From Pegea sp. RAD2-039 (Eukaryota > Chordata > Thaliacea > Salpida > Salpidae): a stretch of DNA of 64,000 nucleotides. The position numbers and the translations under genes were made by a program. Of this stretch, positions 23,168 to 35,757 are shown piece after piece; within the stretch, counting starts at the first letter, position 1; each line of letters opens with the position of its first letter. Where the stretch lies: positions 1-64,000 of the forward strand of contig JAQGEQ010000163.1 of the NCBI GenBank assembly GCA_034620365.1, given 5' to 3'. Under the pieces are notes generated by a model that was not told the origin of the DNA, searched no databases, and was given only the letters and a program-made list of their open reading frames with translations.

Positions 23168-23589
23168 CCATCTGAATGTTTTTATTTGGAATCTGATTGT
23201 GTTTTTCCTCAATGTTCTAATTTATCTATAAGGCAAAGGATTTTAATAAACTTGAAACATATTTTTTTAAATGGATTTAAATTTTTTTAAATTTTTTCAA
23301 CTTTATTTGTTCGTATCTGGAACATCGTTACTATCGTTAGAAAAATTGTCACTTGAGTTACAATCATTTCTATTTTGTTAAAATGTTTGATAACTTGTCA
23401 GCTGATTTTATAATATCAAAAGATTTATTAAAGGAAAATTAACTTTTATAATTTCTTTAATTTATTTTTTTATAACCTATTTTGGCAGTATCATAAGTTG
23501 CCCTACATCTGTTTATATTTTATGGTAGTATTTATACTCATAAATATTTAAAATATAAACTTTCTCTTGCTACGCAGTCCAAACTGTTT

Positions 23590-24740
23590 ATGAACAATCA
23601 ACCTTACAACATTCAGTGTTACAAGATCTTGTGATATTTGCTCCTTGGCATGATTTGCCTTGACAACTTGCAATCATATCAATTTGTCTCTGTCTAGATT
23701 GTAATCCACTTCCCAAAGACTTTGAACAGCTTCCAAATTTACTCCAATTTGTCCATTTACAGTCAACAGCACATCATTGAGTATTACAAGGTAAGGTACT
23801 TGTAGATGACCCTTGACATAATTCATTTCCACAACTTGCAGCAATCTGAACAGTTCTTGAAAGAGATTTCTTTCCTTTACCACAAGACACTGAACATGGT
23901 TCAAAATCTCCCCACTCACTCCATTGACAATCAACAGCACAACACTGTGTGCTGCGGGTTTTTGTCAGTGTCTTTGGACCAACACAGGCGGCTCCACCAT
24001 AGCCGGCTTCTCTCGCGATTGTGCTCTGCTTTGCGATCCAGATCCACAAGTAAGTGAACACTTATCATAACTGCTCCATTATCCCCATAAACAGTCAACT
24101 AGACAGCAACCACTTGAACATTATTTTGTTTGACTTGTTGGTCCAGTATAAGGATTCCCTCCATACTTGGCAGGTTTTGAAATCGATCTAGTGTGGTTTT
24201 CACCTCAACAGGTTACTAGAAATTGCCCATATACTGACCACGTTCCCCAGATGCAATTTACTTGGCAACAAACACGTCCACACTTTTTACTTTCTCTTGA
24301 GCATCCTGAGCTTTCTGTTCCTTTCGATCCAAAGGCGTTTTTATTTCTTGTTCAGCAAACTTTGGATATCGAAGATGTTGCTTCGCATTTACTAGACCAG
24401 CTGTTCCACCGACAAGCTGATTTTAAATGAAGTTGATTTTATTAAAATGTTTCAATATTCTACTTTTGAATTAGAATAATTTTTTACCTACGCTTTGTGG
24501 AGGTGATCCTGATCTAAAATTTGGAAAGTTGCAATAACCACAATTTCCTCGATAATGTCTTCTAACTGGTCTTATTTTAGCATCACTGCATAATGTTGAT
24601 GGACATGGATAAGAAATTAAGGTAAAATCAATATGTGGTGCAACAGGTCTTTGACATGTCGTAAGTTGTTGACTTTTACTCCAAGAAAGATAATATTTCG
24701 GACATTGTTGTTCAACATTCTCAGCTTCTTGAGTTTATTC
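23590..24740 (-). pseudogene. Decayed thrombospondin type-1 repeat gene, unit 2
   Basis: Unit 2 copy. It shares the inactivating stops after VTC and LPCNTQ and has a further small deletion near 24390 that removes part of the first WS..WS repeat. The shared stops show that decay began before units 1 and 2 separated. Confidence 0.6.
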
Positions 24741-25118
24741 TTTAAAAATTAAAATCTTTTGAGAATAAGAAACATAAGAAAACTGTTGAAGAAAACTTAA
24801 GAAGATTAAAATTCTCAAAAAGCGAAATAACTTTTGAAACAGAAACTAAATTTCTAGAAAACCTTTCGAAATTATAAATTAGTGATCTGCTTGCAACTAG
24901 TTTAACAATTGTGATATTTTTTCCTGTTCAGATGATTAAAGTAAGCGAGTTAATGCTGGAAAGAAATCATTTTCATGATGCGAAATCAAAAACTTTCAAA
25001 AAAACCAAAAAAATCAAAACTTTACAATAGCATATTTATAGCGTACAAGAAAATGTTATTTATCAGCTCTACAAATCGTTGCCTTGGTTTTGATGGATAG
25101 CTTTGAATTTGCTTGCAT

Positions 25119-27537
25119 CAATTCTAACTATCTAATCTGGTCAAATGAAGGAATAAACTTTTGCTTGTAAGTGGGAACCTTATCTCTCTGGGGAACATTA
25201 TCAGCTGGCTTACGGGAGAATGTTATAACTTCAGACTTTGTTGGCTGGATTTTAAGTTACCAATTCGCAGATCAGTTTTCTACAATGTTTAGTGCAGTTT
25301 GGAGTTTTGAGTGAGAACCAGATACTAGCTTGATGTCATCTGCATACACAAACACACTGACATTGTCTACTGTTATTAGTCTTCTGATGAGGTCTTCAAT
25401 GAAAATCAAAAAGAGAAGTGGCCCAGAATGGAACCCTGAGGAACGCCGCTGGTGACTTTACTAGGAGTAGATAAAGATCTTTCTACACGGGTTCGTTGGG
25501 TTCTACCTGATAAGAAATCTTCAATCCATTTTAAGATAGAGTTGCTGATTTTTATGTTTTTCAATAAAGTAATGAGCTTGTTGTGTGGAACAGAATCAAA
25601 AGCTTTAGCAAAATCAAGGTATATGATGTCACATGGAGTATTACTTTCGTAATGAGCTGTAACCTCATTGAAAAAAGTGAGATGTTGAGTCAAAGAAGAT
25701 CTTTGCTTAACAAAGCCATGCTGGACATCAGATATTAGATGATGCTCCGTCAAATGGCTAGTTATATGGTTGTGAATGATATGTTCTTGAGTTCTGCAGA
25801 TAACCGAAGTCAGCGAAACTGGTCTGTAAAGTGCAATGTTTCTGGAACCCTTCTTATAAATTGGAGTAATAGCATTCTTCCAAATTAGTGGAAGTCTTCC
25901 CCGCTTAAGAGTCATGTTAAAGAGTAGCGATAAGGGTAGCGCTAAAGAAGAAATACTTTTTCTTAAAAACAAAGCTGGGATTTGATCTGGGGTGTTGGAA
26001 ACTGTTGATTTTAGAAAAGAAATGGCCTTAGATACTATATCAACTGTTATGTCTAGATCTACCATCTCAGAGATATTTGAAAGGATATTGGACTATTGCC
26101 ATCATCGGTTATAAAAATCTTTTCAAATTGTTTGTTTAGCAATTCAGCTTTATTCTTTGGTTCCATCACCAACTGATTGGCGTTATCAAGCAAGGGAGGT
26201 AGATGAGATCTCGCCTAAAGCTTGTGATTAATGAAGCCAAAATACGTTTTCTTGCTAGGTGAAGATAAGATTGCACTTTCTTTTCATAAATAGAAGCTAT
26301 AAACTGATTTCTTGTAGACTAGACAAAGATCTTTGTATAGAGGTTTGATGGAAGGATCTGCTTTAGTTTGTTTGTATAAGAGGTTTTTCAAATGCTGTAA
26401 ATTCCTTAAATATCTTGGCAAGTGTGGTTTTTTGTTGACTCTATATAAAGGTATGAACTTTTTAATTGACTCATTAACAATGTTAGTAAACCTCGAGTAG
26501 ATATCATTGATGTCTTCGGTAGAGTTGAAAACAGAAATCCAGTCAACACCTGATAAAAAATTGTTTATACTGTTATAATTTCCACGATAAAAGTTCCGTA
26601 TGCTTGGAGTTTTAACGTTCGTAGAAAAAGTTTGTTGGAGCTTGAATTCAATCATGTTGTGATCGCATGTCAGAGCAAAAGGTTCATTTTGATCGACGTA
26701 GATAACGCTCTCAGGTTTTGATGTGATGAGAAGATCCAAAGTATTACCACTAACTTGAGTTGGAAAAGTAACCATATGAGATAAATTATTGGCGTCAAGG
26801 AAGTTTACAAAGACATGACTCAGATTGGATAAACTAGTTTTGTCTCCATTCAAATTAAACAATTTTCCATTGAATGCTAAATTTGGGTTATTCCAATCAA
26901 TTCTACTAAAATTAAAATCCCCGAGAATATAAATCTCAGGACAAACAAGGATTTTCAGAACCTTCAATAAGGCCTTAATAGTAACCTCATCGTTAACTTT
27001 AGACGGTGGTAGGTAGGTACATATAAAGCGGGAAAACTTAGATATTGAGTAATGAAAATTCAAAGCAATAATCTCAAATCCTGGGCAATCAATGGTATTT
27101 ATCTTAATTCTTGTAATCATGGGTGCCAGTGATGTTTTATAGATTACACAAACACCGCCGCCTCTATCAAACAGTCTGTCACAGCGCAAAGCCCGAAAAA
27201 GATCACTGTCATCCAGAAAGGAGTCAGGATAAAAGGGTTTCAACCAAGTTTCGGTAACGAAAACAAATGTAAAATCTTGAGAAAGCAAAAGAGCTTTCAA
27301 TTCGAAAATTTTGTTGACAATTGACCGTGCGTTGAAAAACATACCTAATATAAAAGAAAAACTGTCTTTTTGACACTTGTAAGATTTGGTGGTAGTCTTC
27401 TGTGTATTGGTATCTTGGGCTGGAAGCATAGTATTAATAATTTTGTGCGAAGAGAGGTTGAATAAGGATGATGTGGGTCCAGTGGTTATTTTGCACTTCC
27501 GTTTTTTGAAAAGACCTTCACAATCTTTAAAGCCCAT
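25119..27537 (-). pseudogene. Element A ORF2 (endonuclease-RT), copy 2, broken
   Basis: The endonuclease is open for 417 codons (27537-26284), including ITETWL-like (VTETWL), GDFNFSRIDW and CDHN, so it lacks the stop seen in copy 1. RT is open from 26065 to 25406 but shifts at SILG through loss of one C. A TGG-TAA change in the thumb region (about 25258) adds a stop absent from copy 1. The 2-bp deletion of copy 1 near motif C is not present here. Confidence 0.8.
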
Positions 27538-27636
27538 GGTGGACTACGAACTGTGTATTTGAAACCAGTTGGTTGCTCTTTCTGATTTCGGCTGTACGCC
27601 TCTTTTAAAAGACGCTTATTTTCTAAGCGATCACCC

Positions 27637-28326
27637 TCACACATCATGTGCTACTCTGATGCCCTGGAATTTTTCGTCCTGCTTAAGTTTATACAGCTTA
27701 GCAAGAAACTTACGTTTGTCCCATCTTTCCTGAAAGGACACTTTTAACGGTCTTTTATGATTTGATCTTTTTGCCCCGAGTCTGGTCATTGAAACTTTTG
27801 GAGCGTCCACAGCACCAAGGCTTTGAGTGCACATTTGATTAAAAGTCTTGATGTCAACGTCTTTATCAGTCTCAGAGACCCCAAAGATGATGATATTGTT
27901 TTCTCTTTCCTCCCGGTCCAGAGTAAGTTTTTTGTGCGTGTCAGTAACCTTCTTGGCAAGAAGTTGCACCACGCTAGTATTTTTTTTGGATCCAGAATTA
28001 CCAACAACTGAGGCCCATGTGAGAGGCTTCTTTGTGGAGGCTTCCAGTTCAACCATAGATTTGGATAAGATAGAAAACTTTTCATTGATTTTGGCAACAT
28101 CGTTGCCAATTTCGGATTTAAATTTGGCCAATTCAGTGGATATGGTGTTGCTGATGTCGGACAATAGACTTGTATTAGTGTTGGACGAGGTAGTTGCTTT
28201 GTCCATAGATCTACATTTAATGCAGGACCAACAAAATCCCACTTGCTGCATTTTATTATTTTCAAATATATCATAAAATGGGTCAATCTTTTGTGGTTTC
28301 TGCCGTACAAGAGTTACGTACTTCAA
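27637..28326 (-). pseudogene. Element A ORF1 protein, copy 2
   Basis: 229 codons, with the same early stop at AHDV as copy 1 and only scattered substitutions. That lesion therefore predates the unit duplication. Confidence 0.7.
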
Positions 28327-28555
28327 TTGATACTACTAAATTTAACAATAACAAAATTTTGTGAAGAGCTTTCCCATAAACTAGGAGATTTTGCTATACT
28401 ACTAAATTCTTCTTGTTGTTTTCTTGTCACTTCATTAGTTTTGTGATCATGGAAGAACTTGATGAAGTTCTTGATGTGCAAATGATGGAACTTCATGTCG
28501 GTCGGATTTAATGTACATGAAAGAATTAATGTAAGTACAGTTAATAGAAAAAAAC

Positions 28556-29060
28556 CTGCTGCATCCCTACTAGCACATACACGGGCTGACAGAAACCGAT
28601 TACTGCCATTACTACCAGCAGTGCCAGCTTGGTCTTTTGGAAATTCACCGCTCAACAAGCGATTCATTTCTTCTAGCGTGTACTGAACATGAAAAATACA
28701 GCCTCAGTTTGATTTTAGCAAAAATAAATTCAATTTACATGTCTGGGATAGACCTTTAGCCCACCCCCTGATCTTCCGTTTTCTCGAATGCCTAATAAAT
28801 GCAAAAACATTTATAAGCAATAGTTTTCTTCTGCTAACTTTCCCAGTTCATGCCAAAACGAAAGTATTCCTTAATTCTGCAGTATTTGCACTGTCTAACG
28901 CTTTCCGAAATTTCACATTTTCCTAATCTTTTACATTCTAAAGCTGTTTTTCCATTAGTCCACCAAAGTCGGAAAATTTGTCCACAATCCGAGCATGATT
29001 CCACTCCATAGTGCAAACGCTCGGCCGTTGCAGTGCAAATACTGCATTTTTTATTTGTTT
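28556..29060 (-). pseudogene. Second nuclear receptor fragment, unit 2
   Basis: Exons 29060-28839, 28791-28754 and 28682-28556, with splice sites and phases as in unit 1. Here the motif after finger 2 is KEYFRFGM instead of KECLRVGM. The change loses a Cys that is almost invariant in NR DBDs and contributes to the domain core, which argues that this copy is not under selection. Confidence 0.6.
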
Positions 29061-29148
29061 CTGAAATTGAAGAAACGATAGTCAATTTAGAAAAAGATTT
29101 TTTTTCACTATATTTACAATGTTGCGTTTTGAATTTTAAAATTTTATT

Positions 29149-31100
29149 CTAATAAAAACCAACAATTGTTTTCTGTAAAAATGTTTGTACTTGTCCATTA
29201 ATAAATTCATTAAAAATAATAATAGTAGAAGTAGATAAAGATCTTTCTACACGAACTTGTTGGGTTCTACCTGATAGGTAATCCTCAATCCACTGTAGGA
29301 TAAAGCTGTTGATTCTTAAGTGTTTCAATACAATAACGAGCTTAGTGTGTGGGACATAATCAAACGCTTTAGGAAAATCGAGATATAGGATGTCACACGG
29401 AGTATTATTATCATAATTCGTAAGCTCATTAAGAAAAGTGAGATATTGAGTCAGTGAAGATCTCCGTTTCACAAACCCATGCTGGACATCAGATATTAGA
29501 TGGTGCTCCATCAAATGACTGGTCATATGATTGTGAGTGATATGCTCTTGAGTTCCGCAGAAAACTGAAGTCAGCGAAACTGGTCTGTAGTTAAGTGAGG
29601 TTCTTCTGGGACCCTTTTTATGATTTGGAGTAATAATAGCTTTCTTCCAAATTATTTGTGGAACTCTTCCTCGCCTCAGAGTCATGTTAAAGAAAAGCGA
29701 TAAAGGTAGTGATAAAGAAGTAGTTTTTCTCCAAAACAAAGCTGGGATCTGATTTGAGGTGTTGGAAACTGATGATTTTAAAGAAGAAATAGCGTTAACT
29801 ACCGTATCGACCGTTATGTCAAGATCTACCATCTCCGAGACATTTGTAAGAATGTAGGAGTGGGAAAGACAAGGAGTATTGCCATCATTGGTTATAAAAA
29901 CACTATTACATTGATAGCTTAGCAACTCAGCTTTATTTTCTGGTTCCATCACACGCTGGTCGCTGTTATCAACTACGGGAAGTATTTGAGATCTCGCCTT
30001 AAGCTTGCGATTTATGAAACCAAAAAACGTTTTCTTGCAAGGTGAAGATAAAACTGCACTTTCTCTTCCCAAATTGAAATTAGAAATAGATTTCTTGTAA
30101 ACTATACAAAGATCTTTGTACAGAGATTTGATGGAAGGGTCTGTTTAAGTTTGTTTGTATAAGAGGTTTTTTAAGTGTTGTAAATTCTTTACAATTTCTG
30201 GGCAAATGTAGTTTTTTGTTGTCTTTGTAGAAAGGTATGAATTTTTCGATTGACTCCTTAACGATGTTAGTAAACCTTGAGTAAATAGTAGTGATGTCTT
30301 CGGAAGACTTGAGAACAGAAATCCAGTCAGCATATGAGAGAAACTTTTTAATACCATTATAATTTCCACAGTAAAAATTCCTTTTGCTTGAAGTTTTAAT
30401 GTTCATAAAAAAGGTTTGGTGGAGCTTGAATTCAATCATATTGTGATCGCATGTCAAAGCAAAGGGTTCGTTTTGATCAACGTAGATAAAGTTCTCGGGT
30501 TTTGATGTGATATGAAGATCCAAAGTATTACCACTAACTTGGGTCGGAAAAGTAACCATCTGAGATAGATTATTGGTATTGAGGAAGCTTACAAAGACAT
30601 GACTTAGATAGGGTGAATTAGTGTCATCGCTATCCAAGTTAAACGATTTTCCACTAAATGCTAAATTCGGGTTATTTTAATCAATTTTACCAAAATTAAA
30701 ATCCCATAAAGTATATAAATCAGGACACACAACACTATTCAGAACCTTCAATAAGGCCTTAACAGTAATCTCATCATTAGTATTAGAAGGTGGTAGATAG
30801 GTACAAATAAAACGAGAAAATTTGGACTTTTAGTAATGAAAATCCAAAGCGATAATCTCAAACCCTGGACAATTAATGGTATCGATCTAATTTCTAGAGA
30901 TCTTGGGTGCAAGCAATATTTTGTAAATTACGCAAACACCGCAGCCTCTATCCTACAGTCTATCACAACGCAAAGCACAAAAAAGATTACCGTCAACCAG
31001 AAAAGAATCAGGATAAAACGGTTTCAACCAAGTTTCAGTGATAAAAACAAATCTGAAATTTTGGGAATGCAAAAGAGATTTCAATTGAAAATTTTTGTTA
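29149..31100 (-). pseudogene. Element B ORF2 remnant, copy 2
   Basis: Better preserved than copy 1 in RT: open for 307 codons (30072-29149), with YRPVSLTS and YLDFPKAFDYVPH. It joins host-like sequence where motif B should start. The endonuclease half is broken, and WDFN again replaces GDFN. Confidence 0.75.
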
Positions 31101-31905
31101 ATAATCGACCGTGCGTTGAAGAACATACCTAATGTGATAGAAGAATTGTCTTTTTGATGCTTGTGAGATTTGATGATTGGCTTCTGTAAATTGATATCTT
31201 GGGTATTAAAAATTGTGTCCGAAGAGAGTTTGAGAAAAAGAAGATGTGGGTCCAGTGACTATTTGCCACTTCCGTTTTTTGAGAACCCTTGACAATTCTC
31301 ATAGCCCATGGTGGACCTCGAACTTTGTATTTGAAATCAGTTGGTTGTTTCTTCTGATTTCGGTTATACGCTTCTTTTAGAAGACGCTTATTTTCTAAAC
31401 GATCATCTTCAGACATATCATGTGCTACTCTTATGCGCTCAAAATATTTCTCAAGCTTTAGCTTATACAGCTTGGCAAGAAACTTGCGTTTGTTCCAGAT
31501 TTCCTGAAAGGATACTTTCAGCGGTTTCTGATGGTATGAGCTTTGCGCTCCAAGTCTAGTCATTGATACCTTTGGAACGTCCACATAATCAAGGCTTTAG
31601 AAGCACATTTGATTAAAAAACTCACTGTCATCATCTTTATCAGTCTCAGAGACATTAAAGATAATGACATTGTTTTCTCTATCCTCACGGTCTGCAGTGA
31701 GTTTTTTGTGCGTGTTGTTGACCTTCTTGGCAAGAAGCTGCACCATGTTGGCATTTTTGGCAGAACCGGGATCACCGACCACCGAGGCCCATGTGACTTA
31801 TTTCTTTGTAGAGGCATTCAGTTAGTCCGTTGATTTGGACAAGCTAGATACCTTCTCGTCAATCTTGGCAACATCTTTGGCAATTTCCGATTGTGGTTTT
31901 TATAA
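29230..31905 (-). mobile_element. Non-LTR retrotransposon B, copy 2
   Basis: Unit 2 counterpart of copy 1, with identical truncation points at both ends, so it was copied with the unit. Confidence 0.8.
31129..31900 (-). pseudogene. Element B ORF1 remnant, copy 2
   Basis: Broken near 31570-31600 by a stop (LDYVDV region) that is not present in copy 1. The C-terminal part with RLGAQ and RGPPW is open from 31584. Confidence 0.6.
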
Positions 31906-32057
31906 TTCAGATTATAATAATATAGATAATATATTAAGTTATCAATAGCTTTGCTTACTGCAAGTGAAACTTTAAAACAGATTCAAATTGTGTAACAAAC
32001 GATTTTCAACATTTAAACTTTCCTATTTTGATCATAGTAACTAATTTTGACTTACAG

Positions 32058-33438
32058 TTGATTTGTGGTTAGAAGAAAATAATGTTGCTGTAGCTAATGA
32101 AACTCCTACAGATAATTATATATTTCCCTCAACTGGGTTGGAATTTATGAAATTTGTTTGTGAATTTGCTTATCCATCAGAAGATCAACTAATTAAATTT
32201 ATAAAAACTCTGGCCTTTAGTTTAAGCTAATTCAGCGTTGGTGTAACATGAAAAGGCTTCAGAAAAAATAAGTTAGAGTCCTTTAGAAATAAAGTATATA
32301 AAGTATCAAATTGTTTCATATTATGATGAAAAAACCAAACGAATAGAGATGTTTAATGGAAAGTGGCTTCACATGATGATAATAATATCTCTGCTGAGCC
32401 ATCTAAAGAATCTGGTGCTTCTACTAATCAAAGAAGAGATATAAACCTTGTATCTTCATCTGAAACCTTTATTTTGTTTATTCATGCTTAATGTCAAATT
32501 ATCTTGATTTTAAAAAATCAGTCAAATTCTTTTTTGTATTTTTTCTGTACTTTTAGCTGCTGCAAGCAAGTATTATTATTTATGTAAATTTTATTGGAAT
32601 AACAAGATGTTATTAAATCAAACGCTCCGGAAAATAAATAAATAAACCGTGCAAATATCCAATTGTTTTTGACTACAAGCTTGAACTTTGATCGTAATAG
32701 TCTAAAATCTTGTTAAAATGTCTTAAATTGTTTATTATTTTTATTTCCAATTATAGAACATTCAATAGAAAATTTTAAAAACATGTTTTTCTAAACAAGC
32801 AGAAAAAGAACAGTTTTTTTAATAATTATTGAATGAATTAGAAAGACGTTGTCATTTGTTTTTAATGGTGACAAGATAATTTCAGTTTGTTGAAAAAATA
32901 ATGCTTTAGTAGTTAGATTCCAATTAGAGCAGACTACATTTGAATAACTTTTGTGATTTAATTAGATTTTAATTCACTTAACTGCAAAGTATTTTCGCCA
33001 TTTTGTGATACTTAAAATCGTCTTGCCTTCGAAAACTTTCGATCCGTTTCTTGGAAACCCAACTATATTCATGAAGAAGGTTGATTGGTCAGCTCTACCT
33101 TGTTGGTTACTGACTAGCTTTGAAAGCTACAATGACACAGAACATAATTACAGCAGTAACAATTTGATAATTTGAGACTTTCGTTGAAACTGCACAAACT
33201 TGTCTTTAAATGCTTGTATATAATTCTGGTAGATAAAAGCAACAAAAAAATGTATGAATACATGAAGTACGAAACGAAATTTGACAAAATTGATTAATCA
33301 TTGATTTTCAAATATCAGTCAAACTCAGTTTTGCATTTTTTTCGGTACTTTTATCAGCTGCAAGCAAGTTATATAAGTTTGCAAATGAAGGAAAACCTGC
33401 CTGCACCTGTACTTTCAAGCTATATTTTTTTAGATTAG
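32058..33438 (+). pseudogene. Decayed LBD-like exons, block 2b
   Basis: Block directly upstream of the unit 2 DBD gene. The terminal exon ends SSYIFLD-stop. The first terminal-exon copy is truncated, as in blocks 1b, 3 and 4, so these four blocks form one subfamily. Confidence 0.45.
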
Positions 33439-34356
33439 TTTATTTAGCGTAATATAAATATATATAATATACTTACTATTATTATTTATGTTAATTTTAT
33501 TGAAAAAACAGGATGCTGTTAAATCAAACGCCCCGGAAAATAAAAAAAACATGTTTTGACTGAAAGCTCGAACTTTGATCGTAATAGTCTAAGATCCTGC
33601 AAAAAAGTCTTAAATTGTTTAATGTTTTTGTTTCTAAATATAGGACATTCAATAGAAAATTTTGAAGAGATGTTTATCTAAGCAAGCTAAAAAAACAAGT
33701 ATTTTATATAAATATAGAATAAGTTTTGAAAATCTTATCATTCTTTTGTCGACTGGTTACAACATTATGTTGAATTTTAGCATTTGCTTACAATTATTGA
33801 TCATCGATCTATAGGTTTAAAGCAGAGATTTTTAATTTCAGTTTGTTGAAAAAATAATGCTTAAGTTGTTAGATTCTAATTAGAGCAGACTAGACTTGAA
33901 TAAGTTTTATATTTAATCAGGATTTAATTCAGTTAACTACTAATTTAGAACTATACAACAAAACTGTGTTTGCGACATAAAGATTGATAATCTAATGAAT
34001 AACTCAGTTATAATTTAGAGCTAAATTAACTAATAAGCTTAGTTTATAAATATTTTGCACTTACCAGTTATATAATGTTCTACGATAACTTCAGTTGCGA
34101 CTTTAATAGATTTAAAGCATTAAAATTGTAGCTCACCAGTCGAAAATTCTTATTAACAGCTGTGTGAATTAGAATAGTATTAAGTTTTATTCAATGCTTG
34201 TTGTAATATTGTATAATAAATTTTATCATGTATAGTAGTTATAAGAATTTAGTAAATAGGATAAGACCCGATATTACTTTATTGTTATAACTTTGAAAAC
34301 AATTTAACTTTTTCTTATTTATTTCAGACAAAGATTGTTTTTAAGCTAATATTGAA
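33439..34356 (+). other. 5' flank of the unit 2 DBD gene
   Basis: As in unit 1: the caaacgccccgg motif at about 33526, a tttcag acceptor ending at 34327, ATG 30 nt later. No gene seen. Confidence 0.5.
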
Positions 34357-35757
34357 ATGAATCTTGGAAATTTTCAGTCTACTAGCAGCAGCCAGGCTAA
34401 TCCACCAATGGACTATTCTCACTTCCAACCAAACCTTCCATATCTAAATGGGTATCCGTATTCTCTACCGCCTTATTATCTGCCATTTAGACCATTAATT
34501 AATTTTAATCCGTTAACGATGCGAAGTGCTCTACCATACCCTTTTCCCACTTTTCTACCAAACCTTATGGTTCCTGCTAGAGCGTTGTATGGTTGCAGTA
34601 ACTATCTGCCATATTTTCAAGGACTGCAACACGCGCCTTTTACTTTGCCAAGCAGAATGCCACTTGGACCTGACATAGAAAACTCTTCTTTCACAAAAAG
34701 CTCAGTACCCAAGGCTATTAATTCCATTGGTGTTTTGCGACCACTGCAGTCAGAGCCTTCAGATTTGGAGACGACAAAACCTACTGAGCCTGCCATAGAA
34801 AACTTTCTTCCCTTTGAAAGTTCGGAACCGCATATTAACAATAGTCATGATGATTTTGAAATACAGCAAGCTGAACCTTTCAATCTGTCAACTATAAGTT
34901 CTTTAGAGCCAGTTTTAGAAAACTCTTCTTTTGAAAGAAGCTCAATACCTAACAGTAATAATTCTATTGGTGTTTTGCGACCACCGCAATCAGAGCCTTC
35001 AGATTTGGAGACGGTAAAACCTGCTGAGCCTGCAATAGCACACTATTATCCTGTTGAAAGTTCGGAACTACGTCAAGCTGAACCCTTCAATTTATCAACT
35101 ATTAGCTCTGTAGAGCCGGTTTTAGAAAACTCTTCTTTTGCAAGAAGCTCAATACCTTACTGTAATACTTCTATTGGTGTTTTGCCACCACCGCAGTCAC
35201 AGCCTTCAAATTTGGAGACGATAAAACCTACTGAGCCTGCCATAGAAAACTTTCTTCCTATCGAAAATTTGGAACGCAATAGTAACACTATTCATGATGA
35301 CTTTGAAGTACCGCAAGCTGAACCTTCTAATATGCAAAGTAAACAGTATGTTGCACCTGTTAAAGCAAGCATTGCTTCTAGTTATCCAGCAACTAATAGT
35401 AAACGTAAAGTAACTTATAAAGCTAAAAAACCATCAACAAGCATGCTTTGCAAAATTTGTAAGCAGTTTTCAAATGGCGTTTACTACGGTGTTAGTACCT
35501 GTGAAGGATGTAAGCAATTCTTCGTACGTTGTACTACAGAGAAAAAGGTTCTTACATGCCTCGAGGGTTTGGAAAACTGTCCTATCTATTATAAAGGAGA
35601 GTTTAGCTGTCGTAGATGTCGCTTCAAATCGTGCTTGACAAGTGGTATGAACATCTATCTCGTACATAAAGATGGAAACCGTGGTGGTACAACACATACC
35701 GAGCCGTATAATTATTCGCCATCAATTATAACTGATATTCTTAACGGAAAACGTTAG
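34357..35757 (+). CDS. NR-type DBD protein without LBD, 466 aa (unit 2)
   Basis: Same protein as in unit 1 but with about three N-terminal repeat modules, one of them shortened to 207 nt by loss of the ERNSNNTLDDFE part. The DBD has FFVR, the usual arginine after the P-box region. The C-terminus is PYNYSPSIITDILNGKR. It differs from the unit 3 protein at essentially one residue (NSNNS against NSNIS), so the two are very recent copies or have been homogenised. The open frame and kept DBD suggest that it remains functional. AATAAA at 35852-35857. Confidence 0.85.
   Translation: MNLGNFQSTSSSQANPPMDYSHFQPNLPYLNGYPYSLPPYYLPFRPLINFNPLTMRSALPYPFPTFLPNLMVPARALYGCSNYLPYFQGLQHAPFTLPSRMPLGPDIENSSFTKSSVPKAINSIGVLRPLQSEPSDLETTKPTEPAIENFLPFESSEPHINNSHDDFEIQQAEPFNLSTISSLEPVLENSSFERSSIPNSNNSIGVLRPPQSEPSDLETVKPAEPAIAHYYPVESSELRQAEPFNLSTISSVEPVLENSSFARSSIPYCNTSIGVLPPPQSQPSNLETIKPTEPAIENFLPIENLERNSNTIHDDFEVPQAEPSNMQSKQYVAPVKASIASSYPATNSKRKVTYKAKKPSTSMLCKICKQFSNGVYYGVSTCEGCKQFFVRCTTEKKVLTCLEGLENCPIYYKGEFSCRRCRFKSCLTSGMNIYLVHKDGNRGGTTHTEPYNYSPSIITDILNGKR

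Larger units (their letters stand above)
25119..28326 (-). mobile_element. Non-LTR retrotransposon A, copy 2
   Basis: The same insertion as copy 1, carried by duplication of the unit rather than by a new insertion, since the flanks on both sides match those in unit 1. It supplies a second version of each reading frame and so helps separate shared from private lesions. Confidence 0.85.
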